Below, one piece after another: positions 1-8,483 of a stretch of DNA of 13,415 nucleotides. Origin of the DNA: Acidobacteriota bacterium (GTDB taxonomy: Bacteria; Acidobacteriota; Terriglobia; Acidiferrales; UBA7541). Location of the stretch: the NCBI GenBank assembly GCA_028876695.1, contig JAGWRH010000060.1, positions 1 through 13,415 of the forward strand, given 5' to 3'. Positions within the stretch are counted from its first letter, which is position 1, and every line of letters starts with the position of its first letter. Position numbers and translations under genes: made by a program. The notes beneath the pieces were generated by a model. The model was not told the origin of the DNA and searched no databases. It saw only the letters and a program-made list of their open reading frames with translations.

Positions 1-1566
1 CGCCTTCGCCGCCGCCGTGATCATCGCGGAAATCGACACAGGCAGGCGCTTCTCGAGAATGATCTTCACCACGCCGATTGCCGCCCGGCGCAACGCAAAA
101 GGATCGCTCGAGCCCGTCGGAATGATCCCCGCTCCAAAACACGCCGCGAGCGAATCCACTTTATCCGCCAGCGCCACCGTGCATCCGATCAAATTGCGCG
201 GCAGCTGCTCATCAAGACCCAACGGCTTATAGTGATCGTACACCGCCCAGGCAATCGCGTCCGGCTCCCCCTGCGCGCGGGCGTAGAGGCCGCCCACCAC
301 GCCCTGCAGTTCGGGAAACTCGCGAACCATCTCCGTGACCAGGTCGCACTTCGCCAGTTCCGCGGCGCGGTCCGACCCAGCCACGTCCGCCTGCGTCATT
401 CCCCGATTGAACCATTGTTCCGCCAGCCACCGCGCCAGCCGGCGCACTCGTTCGACTTTATCGCCGTACGTGCCCAGCCGGCGCTCGTAGGTGACGGCCG
501 AAAGCTTCGGCAAATATTCTTCGAGCTTCCGCTTCTGGTCCGAGTCCCAAAAGAACCGCGCATCGGCAAATCGCGCGCGCAACACGCGTTCGTGCCCGGC
601 GCGGACCAGCCCTTTCGGGTCGCTCGGCAGATTGATGACCGCTAGAAAATGCGGTGCCAATTCCCCGGCGCGTTTTTCGACAGCGAAGTACTTCTGATGC
701 CCGCGCATCACGGTAATCAGGATTTCGTCGGGCAGCTCCAGATAGGTGGGATCGAAATTCCCGGAAATTACCGTGGGATATTCGTTCAAGTAGGTGACGA
801 GACGCAGCAGTTCGGCGTCTTCGTGCACGCGCAGCGACTTGCGCGAGGTCAGGGCGCGAATTTCCGTTTCAATCTTCTTGCGGCGCTCCGCGGGCCGGCA
901 GAGCACATAGTTCCTCTGGAGCTTGGCGGCGTAGTCGTGCGCGGACGTTACCGCTACGGCTTTCTTGCCAAGAAAGCGGTGTCCATCCGTGCGGTTGCCG
1001 GAACGCACGTCCGCGAACGAAAAATGAATCGTCGCGCCTTCGAGCGTCGCCACGATCCAGCGGATCGGCCGAATGAATCTGGGGCTATCCGCGGTAGTCC
1101 AATACATCGAGCGTGGCCACGAGATTTCGCGAATGCACTCCGGCAGAGCTCGAGCCAATACGTCTTTTGCCCGCTCCCCGGCAATCGACTGCCTGACGGC
1201 CAAGTACTCGCCCTTCGGCGTACTGACCATCACCAGCTTGTCGATGGAAACCGACTGCTTCTCCGAAAAACTCAACGCGGCGCGCGTGGGCTTGCCTTGC
1301 GCATCATAAGCTATTGCTTTAGGTGGCCCCACGACCTCTCGGGTCACATCCTCCTGTCTTACTTGAACGTTTTTCGCGATCGCCACCAATCGTCGCGGCG
1401 CGCCGAAAGCTTCAATCGAATCTTCAGTTGTCGGCTCGTCGACGAGTCGCGCCGCCACCAGATGCTTTGCAAGCAGAGCTTTAAGTTCGCGCGCGGCGCG
1501 TTCGATCATTCCGGCGGGAATTTCCTCGCAGCCGATCTCGAGTAGCAGCTCGCCCGTCTGCTTCAT
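1..1566 (-). CDS. glyS: Glycine--tRNA ligase beta subunit, 3'-truncated by window edge
   Basis: This is the beta subunit of the bacterial alpha2-beta2 glycyl-tRNA synthetase, which charges tRNA-Gly in the cytoplasm together with GlyQ. I translated all 522 codons in the window and found no stop. The N-terminus reads MKQTGELLLEIGCEEIPAGM, typical of GlyS. Other family signatures are HERVLRARFADARFFWDS (about residues 322-339), KCDLVTEMVREFPELQG (about 406-422) and GAGIIPTGSSDPFALRRAA (about 478-496). The family is usually about 690-700 residues, so roughly the last quarter, with the anticodon-binding DALR-like region, lies beyond the left edge. The ATG overlaps the glyQ TGA by 4 bases (ATGA), which implies translational coupling and roughly equal subunit output. 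Codon use matches the neighbours. The identification is secure. Confidence 0.97.
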   Translation of the reverse strand, partial: MKQTGELLLEIGCEEIPAGMIERAARELKALLAKHLVAARLVDEPTTEDSIEAFGAPRRLVAIAKNVQVRQEDVTREVVGPPKAIAYDAQGKPTRAALSFSEKQSVSIDKLVMVSTPKGEYLAVRQSIAGERAKDVLARALPECIREISWPRSMYWTTADSPRFIRPIRWIVATLEGATIHFSFADVRSGNRTDGHRFLGKKAVAVTSAHDYAAKLQRNYVLCRPAERRKKIETEIRALTSRKSLRVHEDAELLRLVTYLNEYPTVISGNFDPTYLELPDEILITVMRGHQKYFAVEKRAGELAPHFLAVINLPSDPKGLVRAGHERVLRARFADARFFWDSDQKRKLEEYLPKLSAVTYERRLGTYGDKVERVRRLARWLAEQWFNRGMTQADVAGSDRAAELAKCDLVTEMVREFPELQGVVGGLYARAQGEPDAIAWAVYDHYKPLGLDEQLPRNLIGCTVALADKVDSLAACFGAGIIPTGSSDPFALRRAAIGVVKIILEKRLPVSISAMITAAAKA

Positions 1567-2513
1567 GCGCCCACTCCGGCAGCCGCCTGCACCAATTCGC
1601 GTTGCGAGAGCCACGCCTGGGCCACCTGGATCGCGAGTTTGCGCACGCGACCGATCATGCCGGCGCGCTCCGTGACGGAAATTGCTCCACGAGCGTCAAG
1701 AAGATTGAACAGATGCGAACACTTCAGGCACAAATCGTAAGCCTGCAGCACCGGAAACCGGCGAATCCCATCCCCCTTCATCTTTCCGAAGTCCGCAAGC
1801 AGCCGCCCCGCTTCCGCTTCGTTTAAATCGAATTGCTTGCGCGTCGATGCAGGATCGGCGTAGTCGAAGCTATACGCCGAAAACTGCTGCTCTTCTGGCA
1901 TGCGCACCTGGCGGTAGGTCATCGATTTCGACCACATCACGTCGAAGACGTTGTCCACGCCCTGCAGATAAGCCGCGATGCGGTCGAGTCCATACGTCAA
2001 TTCCACGGAAACCGGATCGAGGTCCACTCCGCCGCATTGCTGGAAGTACGTGAACTGCGTGATCTCCAGTCCGTCGAGAAGCACTTGCCAGCCGATTCCC
2101 CACGCGCCGAGAGTCGGCGATTCCCAGTTATCTTCCTCGAAGCGCACATCGTGTTCTTTCAAATCGATGCCCACCGCCGCGAGGCTGTCCAGATAAATGT
2201 CCTGTATGTTCGGCGGCGAAGGCTTCAAGATCACCTGAAGCTGCGTGTGCTTGTACAGGCGATTGGGATTCTCACCGTAGCGCCCGTCCGTCGGCCGTCG
2301 GCTCGGCTGCGCATAAACCACTCGATAAGGCTCGCGCCCGAGCACGCGAAGAAATGTTTCCGGATGCATCGTACCCGCGCCCACTTCGACGTCATAGGGT
2401 TGCTGCAGCACGCAATCGCGGCTCATCCAATATTGTTCAAGTTTTAGTAGAAGGTCCTGAAAGCTGAGCCCTGCCGCTTTCTGTGGCTTCGATTTTGCTT
2501 GTGCTCGCGCCAT
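1563..2513 (-). CDS. glyQ: Glycine--tRNA ligase alpha subunit
   Basis: This is the catalytic alpha subunit of heterotetrameric glycyl-tRNA synthetase, which forms glycyl-adenylate and partners the adjacent GlyS. It has about 316 residues, close to the usual 290-310. Class II/GlyQ signatures are clear: QPYDVEVGAGTMHPETFLR, the motif PSRRPTDGRYGENPNRL, EEDNWESPTLGAWGIGW, and TQFTYFQQCGGVDLDPV followed by ELTYGLDRIAAYLQGVD. A lysine-rich leader of about 14 residues (MARAQAKSKPQKAAG) precedes the conserved SFQDLLLKLEQYW. Two starts are possible: ATG at 2513, overlapping the recO stop by one base (TGATG), or GTG at 2516, overlapping by four (GTGA). I prefer the ATG, but either would couple translation to recO. 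The gene order recO-glyQ-glyS is common in bacteria. The function is secure and the start is uncertain by one codon. Confidence 0.97.
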   Translation of the reverse strand: MARAQAKSKPQKAAGLSFQDLLLKLEQYWMSRDCVLQQPYDVEVGAGTMHPETFLRVLGREPYRVVYAQPSRRPTDGRYGENPNRLYKHTQLQVILKPSPPNIQDIYLDSLAAVGIDLKEHDVRFEEDNWESPTLGAWGIGWQVLLDGLEITQFTYFQQCGGVDLDPVSVELTYGLDRIAAYLQGVDNVFDVMWSKSMTYRQVRMPEEQQFSAYSFDYADPASTRKQFDLNEAEAGRLLADFGKMKGDGIRRFPVLQAYDLCLKCSHLFNLLDARGAISVTERAGMIGRVRKLAIQVAQAWLSQRELVQAAAGVGA

Positions 2514-3265
2514 CACGCGGTCGGCTCCAGAAGTTCTCTCGACGTCAACTTGCGGTCGATTTGCTGCTCAATAATGTCCAGCATGATCGCTATCACTTCC
2601 CTCGCTGCGCGGATGCCCGCTGCATCCACGCTATCCGGCAACTTGTCCAGCCGCTCGGCCAGCATCTGCCGAGCGAGCGCCAGCGCTGCCGGAGAGATCG
2701 CGCGCATTCCGCCGCGCCGGCACTTCCCGCACGCAACCGCGGATCCGCCGCGCGCGACGTAGGCCGCGCTGTTCGCAGCCAGCGCCGCCCCGCAGAACCC
2801 GCAGCGATCGAGCGGCGCGAGCCACCCGCCCAGCTTCACGGTCCACAACGCGAAATATGCGAGTGGCAAATCCGCTTTCCCGGTGCGCTTAACCGTCTGC
2901 GCGGTCAAAAGCAGCAGCCGGAAATTCGCGTCCGACGCTTCCCGGTCCGGCAACACCGCCTGGCTCACTTCGCTCAGGATCGAGAGCGCCACGCTCGACG
3001 CGTACTCGCCAAACGCGCCCAGGAACGATTCGATCATCTCGCATTGTCGAATCCGGACCAGTTCGCGCGTCGGGTTCTCGAAATACCAGATGCGCACGTA
3101 CGACAGCCGCTCGAGCGTGGAACCGAACTTGCTCCTCGGCTTCCGCGCGCCCGCCGCCACGCCGCGCATTCGCCCCGCGGCGCGCGAAAGAAAACTCACC
3201 AGCCGATCGGCTTCCCCAAGCGAGTAGCTTTGCAGGATGATCGCTTCGGATTCGTGAAGGGCCAT
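2513..3265 (-). CDS. recO: DNA repair protein RecO
   Basis: RecO binds single-stranded DNA and, with RecF and RecR, loads RecA onto SSB-coated gaps in recombinational repair. The protein is 250 residues from the ATG at 3265, normal for the family. The N-terminal OB-fold is visible in ESEAIILQSYSLGEADRLVS (residues 5-24) and GVAAGARKPRSKFGSTLERL (35-54). The C-terminal helical region carries a four-cysteine zinc site, C155-x2-C158 (RCGFCG) and C179-x2-C182 (ACGKCRRGG). An in-frame TTG at 3298 would add 11 residues. I prefer the ATG because RecO proteins usually begin just a few residues before the EAIIL segment, though neither start has a good Shine-Dalgarno. recO is the first gene of the recO-glyQ-glyS operon, and an extended -10 promoter lies upstream at 3360-3368. 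Confidence 0.93.
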   Translation of the reverse strand: MALHESEAIILQSYSLGEADRLVSFLSRAAGRMRGVAAGARKPRSKFGSTLERLSYVRIWYFENPTRELVRIRQCEMIESFLGAFGEYASSVALSILSEVSQAVLPDREASDANFRLLLLTAQTVKRTGKADLPLAYFALWTVKLGGWLAPLDRCGFCGAALAANSAAYVARGGSAVACGKCRRGGMRAISPAALALARQMLAERLDKLPDSVDAAGIRAAREVIAIMLDIIEQQIDRKLTSRELLEPTA

Positions 3266-3359
3266 CGACTTGTCGGCGCGCCGATCCTTCAACCCCAACC
3301 TTTACGCTATCGCCCGATTGCAAGTTGTTCTCGAAGCGCGCGCTGAAACAATTTTTTCT

Positions 3360-3368
3360 ATCATAGCA
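3360..3368 (-). promoter_or_regulatory. Extended -10 promoter candidate for recO-glyQS
   Basis: On the minus strand the sequence reads TGCTATGAT, an extended -10 element: the TG dinucleotide, one base, then a hexamer matching TATAAT at 5 of 6 positions. It is followed by an A-rich tract. No good -35 is seen at 16-18 bp, which is usual for extended -10 promoters. The predicted start lies near 3352, leaving a leader of about 85 bases before the recO ATG. This is motif reading only. Confidence 0.45.
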
Positions 3369-3410
3369 GCACAGGCGGCGCAATTGATAACCGCGCGCTC
3401 GCTTCCGTCG

Positions 3411-3439
3411 TTTCAAAATTTTCCCAACTCATCTACAGT
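3411..3439 (+). promoter_or_regulatory. Promoter candidate for pfkB-rhomboid operon, possibly leaderless
   Basis: TTTCAA at 3411-3416 and TACAGT at 3434-3439 are separated by exactly 17 bp. They match TTGACA and TATAAT at 4 of 6 positions each. Only 8 bases separate the -10 from the kinase ATG at 3448, so a start 7 bases downstream of the -10 falls on or within two bases of the initiation codon. No Shine-Dalgarno precedes the ATG. Together these suggest a leaderless transcript. Confidence 0.45.
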
Positions 3440-3447
3440 GATGATCC

Positions 3448-4452
3448 ATGCGCGCTCGTAATAAACGCTCCGAGCCGCCGTTCGTCGCCGGCGTGGGCAT
3501 CAACGCGCTCGACACGATCATCCGCTTGCCTCGCTTCCCCGCTCCGGATTCCAAGCTCGAAATTATCTCAGCCGATCCCATGCCCGGCGGGCAAGTCGCC
3601 AGCGCTATGGTGGCGTGTCGCCGCTGGGGTCTGCGCGCGCGATACATTGGAAAAATCGGAGATGATCCCGCCGGCAGGCGCCAGATCGCGGAGATGAAGC
3701 GCGAGCGCCTGGACGCGCGCTGGATCGTCGCCCAGGGCCGCCGCAGCCAGTTCTCGTTCATCTTGGTTGACGAATCCTCCGGCGAGCGCACCGTTCTCTG
3801 GAATCGCGATCCGGCTATCGCGTTGCGCCCGCACAATCTGAAGCGTGCATGCATTCGGGGAGCCGCCGCGCTTCTCGTCGATGGCCACGATACCGCCGCG
3901 GCAACCCAGGCGGCGCGCTGGGCGAAAGCCGAGGCCATTCCCGTCGTCGGCGATTTCGACAATCGTTATTCCGGAGTTGAAGCTTTACTTGAATTCGTGG
4001 ATTATCCAATCACATCCGAAGATTTTCCTGAACGCCTCACCGGCGAGCGCGATTTGTTAAAGTCTCTGCCCATGATTCACGCGCAGTTCAAGTGTCGCCT
4101 GACGGCCGCCACCCTCGGTCGCGAAGGAGTGCTCGCGTGGGATGGTGAGCGATTCCTGCAGTTCCCGGCTTTCCGAGTGAAAACGATTGACACCACCGGC
4201 GCCGGCGACATCTTTCACGGTGCATTTGTGTACGGACTCGCGCACGGATGGCCTATCGAAAACATCCTGGAATTTAGCTGCGCCGCCGCGGCCCTGAATT
4301 GCCAAGCCCCCGGAGCGCGCGGCGGCATCGCCAGCCTGAGCAAGATCAATGCCCTGCGCCGAGGAGGTGACCGCCTGCCGTTGCCGTTCGCCGATGCGCA
4401 GCTCCGCGAGGCCGCTCGGGCTGCGCTTAGCCCGCCCGAAGCCGCGTCATGA
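3448..4452 (+). CDS. PfkB-family carbohydrate kinase
   Basis: This is a ribokinase-like (PfkB) kinase of 334 residues, predicted to phosphorylate a sugar or nucleoside using ATP in the cytoplasm. The first family signature is at about residues 47-76, starting GGQVASAMVACRRWGLRA and ending IGKIGDDPAG. The second is DTTGAGDIFHGAF at 248-260, with the anion-hole GAG and the catalytic base D254. A GARGGIAS segment (289-296) matches the C-terminal ATP-site loop. In the first signature the usual GGxxxN reads GGQVA, so the sugar-contacting Asn appears replaced. The substrate cannot be read from sequence. The last 4 bases overlap the rhomboid gene (ATGA), so the two are probably translated together. 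recO is divergent across a 182-bp promoter region. The family is secure; no specific name is given. Confidence 0.92.
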   Translation: MRARNKRSEPPFVAGVGINALDTIIRLPRFPAPDSKLEIISADPMPGGQVASAMVACRRWGLRARYIGKIGDDPAGRRQIAEMKRERLDARWIVAQGRRSQFSFILVDESSGERTVLWNRDPAIALRPHNLKRACIRGAAALLVDGHDTAAATQAARWAKAEAIPVVGDFDNRYSGVEALLEFVDYPITSEDFPERLTGERDLLKSLPMIHAQFKCRLTAATLGREGVLAWDGERFLQFPAFRVKTIDTTGAGDIFHGAFVYGLAHGWPIENILEFSCAAAALNCQAPGARGGIASLSKINALRRGGDRLPLPFADAQLREAARAALSPPEAAS

Positions 4453-5141
4453 TTCCGCTCAAAGATACCACCCCCCGGCGTTCGTTTCCGTTCATCACGG
4501 TGTTGCTGATCGTCGCGAATTTCCTCGTCTTCTTTCACCAGGTTGCGCTTACGCCGGCAGCGAGCGACGCCTTCGTGCGCGTCTACGGGCTGGTGCCAAG
4601 AAGAATCGAACTCGCGCTGGCGGGCCGGCACTTCACGCTTGCGCAAGCATTCATTCCTCTTTTCACGTGCATGTTTCTCCATGGCGGCTGGCTGCACATC
4701 ATCGGAAACATGTGGTTCCTGTGGATCTTTGGCGGCAACGTCGAGGACCGCATGGGCTCGGCGCCCTATCTGCTGTTCTATCTGATCTGTGGCCTCGGCT
4801 CGGGCATCTCGCAGGTGGCGTTCTCGTGGGGATCGGCGGTCCCGTCGATCGGAGCGAGCGGCGCAATTTCCGGAGTTCTCGGCGCGTACATCGTTTTCTT
4901 TCCCGGCTCGCGCATCCTCTCGCTGGTGCCGCTTCTGGTCATCTGGTTCATGGCGCGCATCCCGGCATGGATCTTCATCGGCTTGTGGTTCGCCGTGCAG
5001 TTCCTCAGCGGAATCGGCTCGCTTGCGACGACGTCCTCGGGAGGCGTGGCCTGGTGGGCGCACGTCGGCGGATTCCTTCTCGGCGCGGTCCTCGCAAAAC
5101 CATTCGCCTCCAGCCCGCGCCGCACCGCGTCCGCCTGGTGA
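4449..5141 (+). CDS. Rhomboid-family intramembrane serine protease
   Basis: This is a 230-residue polytopic membrane protein that is predicted to cleave transmembrane substrates within the inner membrane. Hydrophobic segments cover roughly 14-33, 66-96, 104-126, 136-152, 156-190 and 200-216, consistent with six helices. The rhomboid hallmarks are present: HGGWLHIIGNMWFLWIFGG (78-96), including the HxxxxHxxxN pattern (H78, H83, N87). The nucleophile motif GASGAISG gives Ser137, and WWAHVGGFLLG gives the general base His205. The Ser-His dyad is therefore intact, so this should be an active protease rather than an inactive relative. The short basic C-terminus (SSPRRTASAW) is probably cytoplasmic. 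The start ATG overlaps the kinase stop by 4 bases. The substrate is unknown and there is no obvious functional link to the sugar kinase. Confidence 0.94.
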   Translation: MIPLKDTTPRRSFPFITVLLIVANFLVFFHQVALTPAASDAFVRVYGLVPRRIELALAGRHFTLAQAFIPLFTCMFLHGGWLHIIGNMWFLWIFGGNVEDRMGSAPYLLFYLICGLGSGISQVAFSWGSAVPSIGASGAISGVLGAYIVFFPGSRILSLVPLLVIWFMARIPAWIFIGLWFAVQFLSGIGSLATTSSGGVAWWAHVGGFLLGAVLAKPFASSPRRTASAW

Positions 5142-5535
5142 AATTTCGCTGCGGATTTTGGCGGACTCCTTCAAGTGCGGATTTCCTGAGTGAAAGTATC
5201 GGTCGATACGCCGCGTGTCGTCGGCCAGCCGACACTTCGAGCGTCGCGTGAATTCCCGCTCCGCCAATTTGGCCGCCGATCGACTTCAAGTAATCCTTCA
5301 CGCTGAGAGCTGCCGCCGCCTCTCCGATATCCACGTTCACTTCGCGGCATTAAATGCGCCATGGACGCGCCTCAAAAAATCCCTGCTCGATAGTTTACAA
5401 CTTGTGATCCGCGTCATCGTCTCTGTTCGAAATTGTGCTAAGGTTATCGGCTCTGTGGCCGGGCTCGCTGGAACTGCTTAAGCGGGCGCGGTCCGCATGG
5501 GGCCCGGTGTCCAGTCTCTGGGGGGTGCCATCTTC
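5142..5535. other. Intergenic region without a convincing gene
   Basis: This stretch of about 390 bp lies between the rhomboid gene and icd. It holds two small inverted repeats near its left end (5196-5209 and 5220-5233). The only open frames are a plus-strand frame at 5215-5481 (88 codons) and a minus-strand frame at 5005-5340 that runs antisense into the rhomboid gene. Neither has a Shine-Dalgarno or a recognisable domain. The first 40 or so codons of the minus frame, from a GTG at 5340, look mildly protein-like (ALSVKDYLKSIGGQIGG). This could be chance or a decayed gene. The icd promoter should lie in the right half, but I see no clear -35/-10 pair. Confidence 0.5.
5196..5233. repeat. Two adjacent short inverted repeats after the rhomboid gene
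   Basis: GTATCG at 5196-5201 pairs with CGATAC at 5204-5209. GTCGGC at 5220-5225 pairs with GCCGAC at 5228-5233. Both arms are perfect but the spacers are only two bases, so real hairpins would have shorter stems. They lie 55-90 bases after the rhomboid stop and could act as a weak factor-independent or stabilising 3' end. No T-tract follows. Confidence 0.3.
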
Positions 5536-6957
<1,422 letters not shown>

Positions 6958-6999
6958 GCGGCTCTCTCGGCGCGGCGCGATTTCAGCTCGAATTCACAT

Positions 7000-7021
7000 T
7001 AGAATCCCGGAACTCAAGGAG
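7000..7021 (+). promoter_or_regulatory. mdh -10 candidate and strong Shine-Dalgarno
   Basis: TAGAAT at 7000-7005 matches the -10 consensus at 5 of 6 positions, but no good -35 is visible upstream. AAGGAG at 7016-7021 is a near-perfect Shine-Dalgarno, 8 bases before the ATG at 7030. It selects that ATG over the in-frame TTG at 7024. mdh may therefore have its own promoter as well as readthrough from icd. Confidence 0.5.
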
Positions 7022-7029
7022 AATTGCGA

Positions 7030-7968
7030 ATGCGGAAGAAAGTGACGGTAGTTGGCGGCGGATTCGTTGGCTCGACCACGGCGCAGCGAATTCACGACAT
7101 GGGCCTGGCAGACGTGGTTCTCACCGATATCGTCGAAGGCGCGCCCGCCGGAAAAGCGCTGGATATGTTGGAATCCGGCCCGATTCTCGGCAGCGACGCC
7201 AGCGCCACTGGAATCACCACCGCTACCGGCGATTATCAGGCCACCGCCAATAGCGACGTCATCGTGATCACCGCCGGTTTCCCGCGCAAGCCCGGCATGA
7301 GCCGCGACGACTTGCTGAAGGCCAACTACGACGTGATCAAGGCCGTCGTGGAGGCCGTCGTCAAACTATCGCCCAACTCCATTCTGATTGTCGTCACGAA
7401 CCCGCTGGACGCCATGGCGCAAGCGGCTTTCAAGGTGAGTGGCTTCCCGAAATCCCGTGTTCTGGGAATGGCGGGCGTTCTGGACTCCGCGCGGATGAGC
7501 ACCTTCGTCGCGGAGGAGTTGCAAGTCTCCGTCGACAATGTTCACTCCTTCGTTCTCGGCGGCCATGGTGACGACATGGTTCCGCTGCCCCGCTATTCGA
7601 CCGTCGCCGGTATCCCGATCACGGAATTGATCGCTACGGATAAACTCGAAACCATCATCGCGCGCACGCGCAAAGGCGGCGCTGAAATCGTCAATCTCTT
7701 GAAGACCGGCTCGGCGTATTACGCGCCATCCGCGGCCGCCGTCGAAATGGTTCAAGCGATACTTCACGACAAAAAGAAGATCCTTCCCTGCGCCGTCTAT
7801 CTCGAGGGCGAATACGGGTTCAACGGACTGTTCGTGGGCGTCCCGGTAAAGCTCGGCTCGAAGGGCGTCGAGCAGATTATTCAAATTGAACTAACGCCTG
7901 AAGAAAAAGCCGCGCTGGAAAAGTCCGCGGCGTCGGTACGCGAGCTCGTTAAAGTGATTGGTGTATAG
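7030..7968 (+). CDS. mdh: Malate dehydrogenase (LDH-like type)
   Basis: This enzyme interconverts malate and oxaloacetate using NAD in the TCA cycle. It has 312 residues, normal for the LDH-like MDH group. The Rossmann motif is VGGGFVGSTTA (8-18), and D33 at the end of the second strand indicates NAD rather than NADP preference. The active-site loop GFPRKPGMSRDDLL places Arg86 where lactate dehydrogenases have Gln102, which marks the enzyme as a malate dehydrogenase. Arg92 is the loop arginine. Asp152 and Arg155 (VLDSAR) and His179 (GGHGDDMV) complete the catalytic set. The C-terminus, ending REL.KVIGV, is the usual helix. The start is fixed by AAGGAG 8 bases upstream. mdh follows icd, forming a small TCA pair, and converges with the DUF5818-like gene across a hairpin. 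Confidence 0.96.
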   Translation: MRKKVTVVGGGFVGSTTAQRIHDMGLADVVLTDIVEGAPAGKALDMLESGPILGSDASATGITTATGDYQATANSDVIVITAGFPRKPGMSRDDLLKANYDVIKAVVEAVVKLSPNSILIVVTNPLDAMAQAAFKVSGFPKSRVLGMAGVLDSARMSTFVAEELQVSVDNVHSFVLGGHGDDMVPLPRYSTVAGIPITELIATDKLETIIARTRKGGAEIVNLLKTGSAYYAPSAAAVEMVQAILHDKKKILPCAVYLEGEYGFNGLFVGVPVKLGSKGVEQIIQIELTPEEKAALEKSAASVRELVKVIGV

Positions 7969-7978
7969 TCGGCCCGCA

Positions 7979-8014
7979 GACGCTTCAGCGGCTTCATCTT
8001 CTACCTGAAGCGTC
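7979..8014. terminator. Hairpin between convergent genes, candidate bidirectional terminator
   Basis: GACGCTTCAG at 7979-7988 pairs perfectly with CTGAAGCGTC at 8005-8014, a 10-bp stem with a 16-base loop. Beyond one mismatch, 3 more base pairs extend the base of the stem (7975-7977 with 8016-8018). It fills the 68-bp gap between the ends of mdh and the convergent DUF5818-like gene, the expected place for a two-way terminator. No T-tract follows on either strand, so termination may be non-canonical. Confidence 0.55.
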
Positions 8015-8036
8015 CGCGCGCCCGCTCATCCGTCGC

Positions 8037-8426
8037 TTAATACTTTGTAGGAACCATCGACTCTACGGTAATCGTGTCGGTCTGCGCGTCGAGCTTTCCC
8101 GTGACGATCACTTTCTGCCCCGCATAGATGTTCGCCAGCGACTGATTGTCGAGCTTGTAGACTTTATCTTTTACTTGAAGCACAAACACTCCGCCCATGT
8201 ACTTCACGCAATACCTCGCGCAATCGGCGGACGTCTTCCCGATCGCCTTCTTCTTCAGCATTTCCCTATGCGATCGGGTTAACGAATGCACGTTTAGTGC
8301 GCACTGCGAGTCGCCGATCTCTCCGTGAAACGCCTCGCTCCGTTCCCCGGCGCTCAGCGGCGCCGCGATGGCGATCGTCATCATCGCTAAAATTCCTGCC
8401 CAACCCATGAATCGCCGCGACTTCAT
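8037..8426 (-). CDS. Secreted DUF5818-like protein
   Basis: This is a 129-residue exported protein. A signal peptide covers about 1-27 (MKSRR, a hydrophobic stretch GWAGILAMMTIAIAAPL, then cleavage near SAG-ER). The mature part begins FHGEIGDSQCALNVHSL, followed by DCARYC and a short beta-rich domain (VFVLQVKDKVYKLDNQSLA, then AGQKVIVTGKLD and DTITVESM) that looks like a small OB-type fold. This arrangement matches, from memory, the DUF5818 group common in acidobacterial genomes; its function is unknown. Cys42, Cys69 and Cys73 are the only mature cysteines and could form a disulfide or bind metal. AAGGAGGGG (8431-8439 on the minus strand) selects the ATG at 8426 over the GTG at 8429. It lies 57 bp after the CuA-protein gene and may be cotranscribed or have its own promoter. 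Confidence 0.8.
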   Translation of the reverse strand: MKSRRFMGWAGILAMMTIAIAAPLSAGERSEAFHGEIGDSQCALNVHSLTRSHREMLKKKAIGKTSADCARYCVKYMGGVFVLQVKDKVYKLDNQSLANIYAGQKVIVTGKLDAQTDTITVESMVPTKY

Positions 8427-8483
8427 CACTCCCCTCCTTAATTTACTTCCTGCCCGCGGACAAATTCACCGCGCCCTTCCGGC

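Noticed and set aside
649..1545. 298-codon plus-strand open frame
   Set aside because: It is antisense to glyS, which I translated in full and which carries clear family motifs.
4215..5267. 350-codon minus-strand open frame opposite the kinase and rhomboid genes
   Set aside because: Its product is Arg/Glu/Asp-rich with no domain, and it is antisense to two clear genes. This is a GC-rich shadow frame.
5497..5535. ATG at 5497 as the icd start
   Set aside because: The added residues (MGPGVQSLGGAIF) do not resemble Icd N-termini and no Shine-Dalgarno precedes this ATG.
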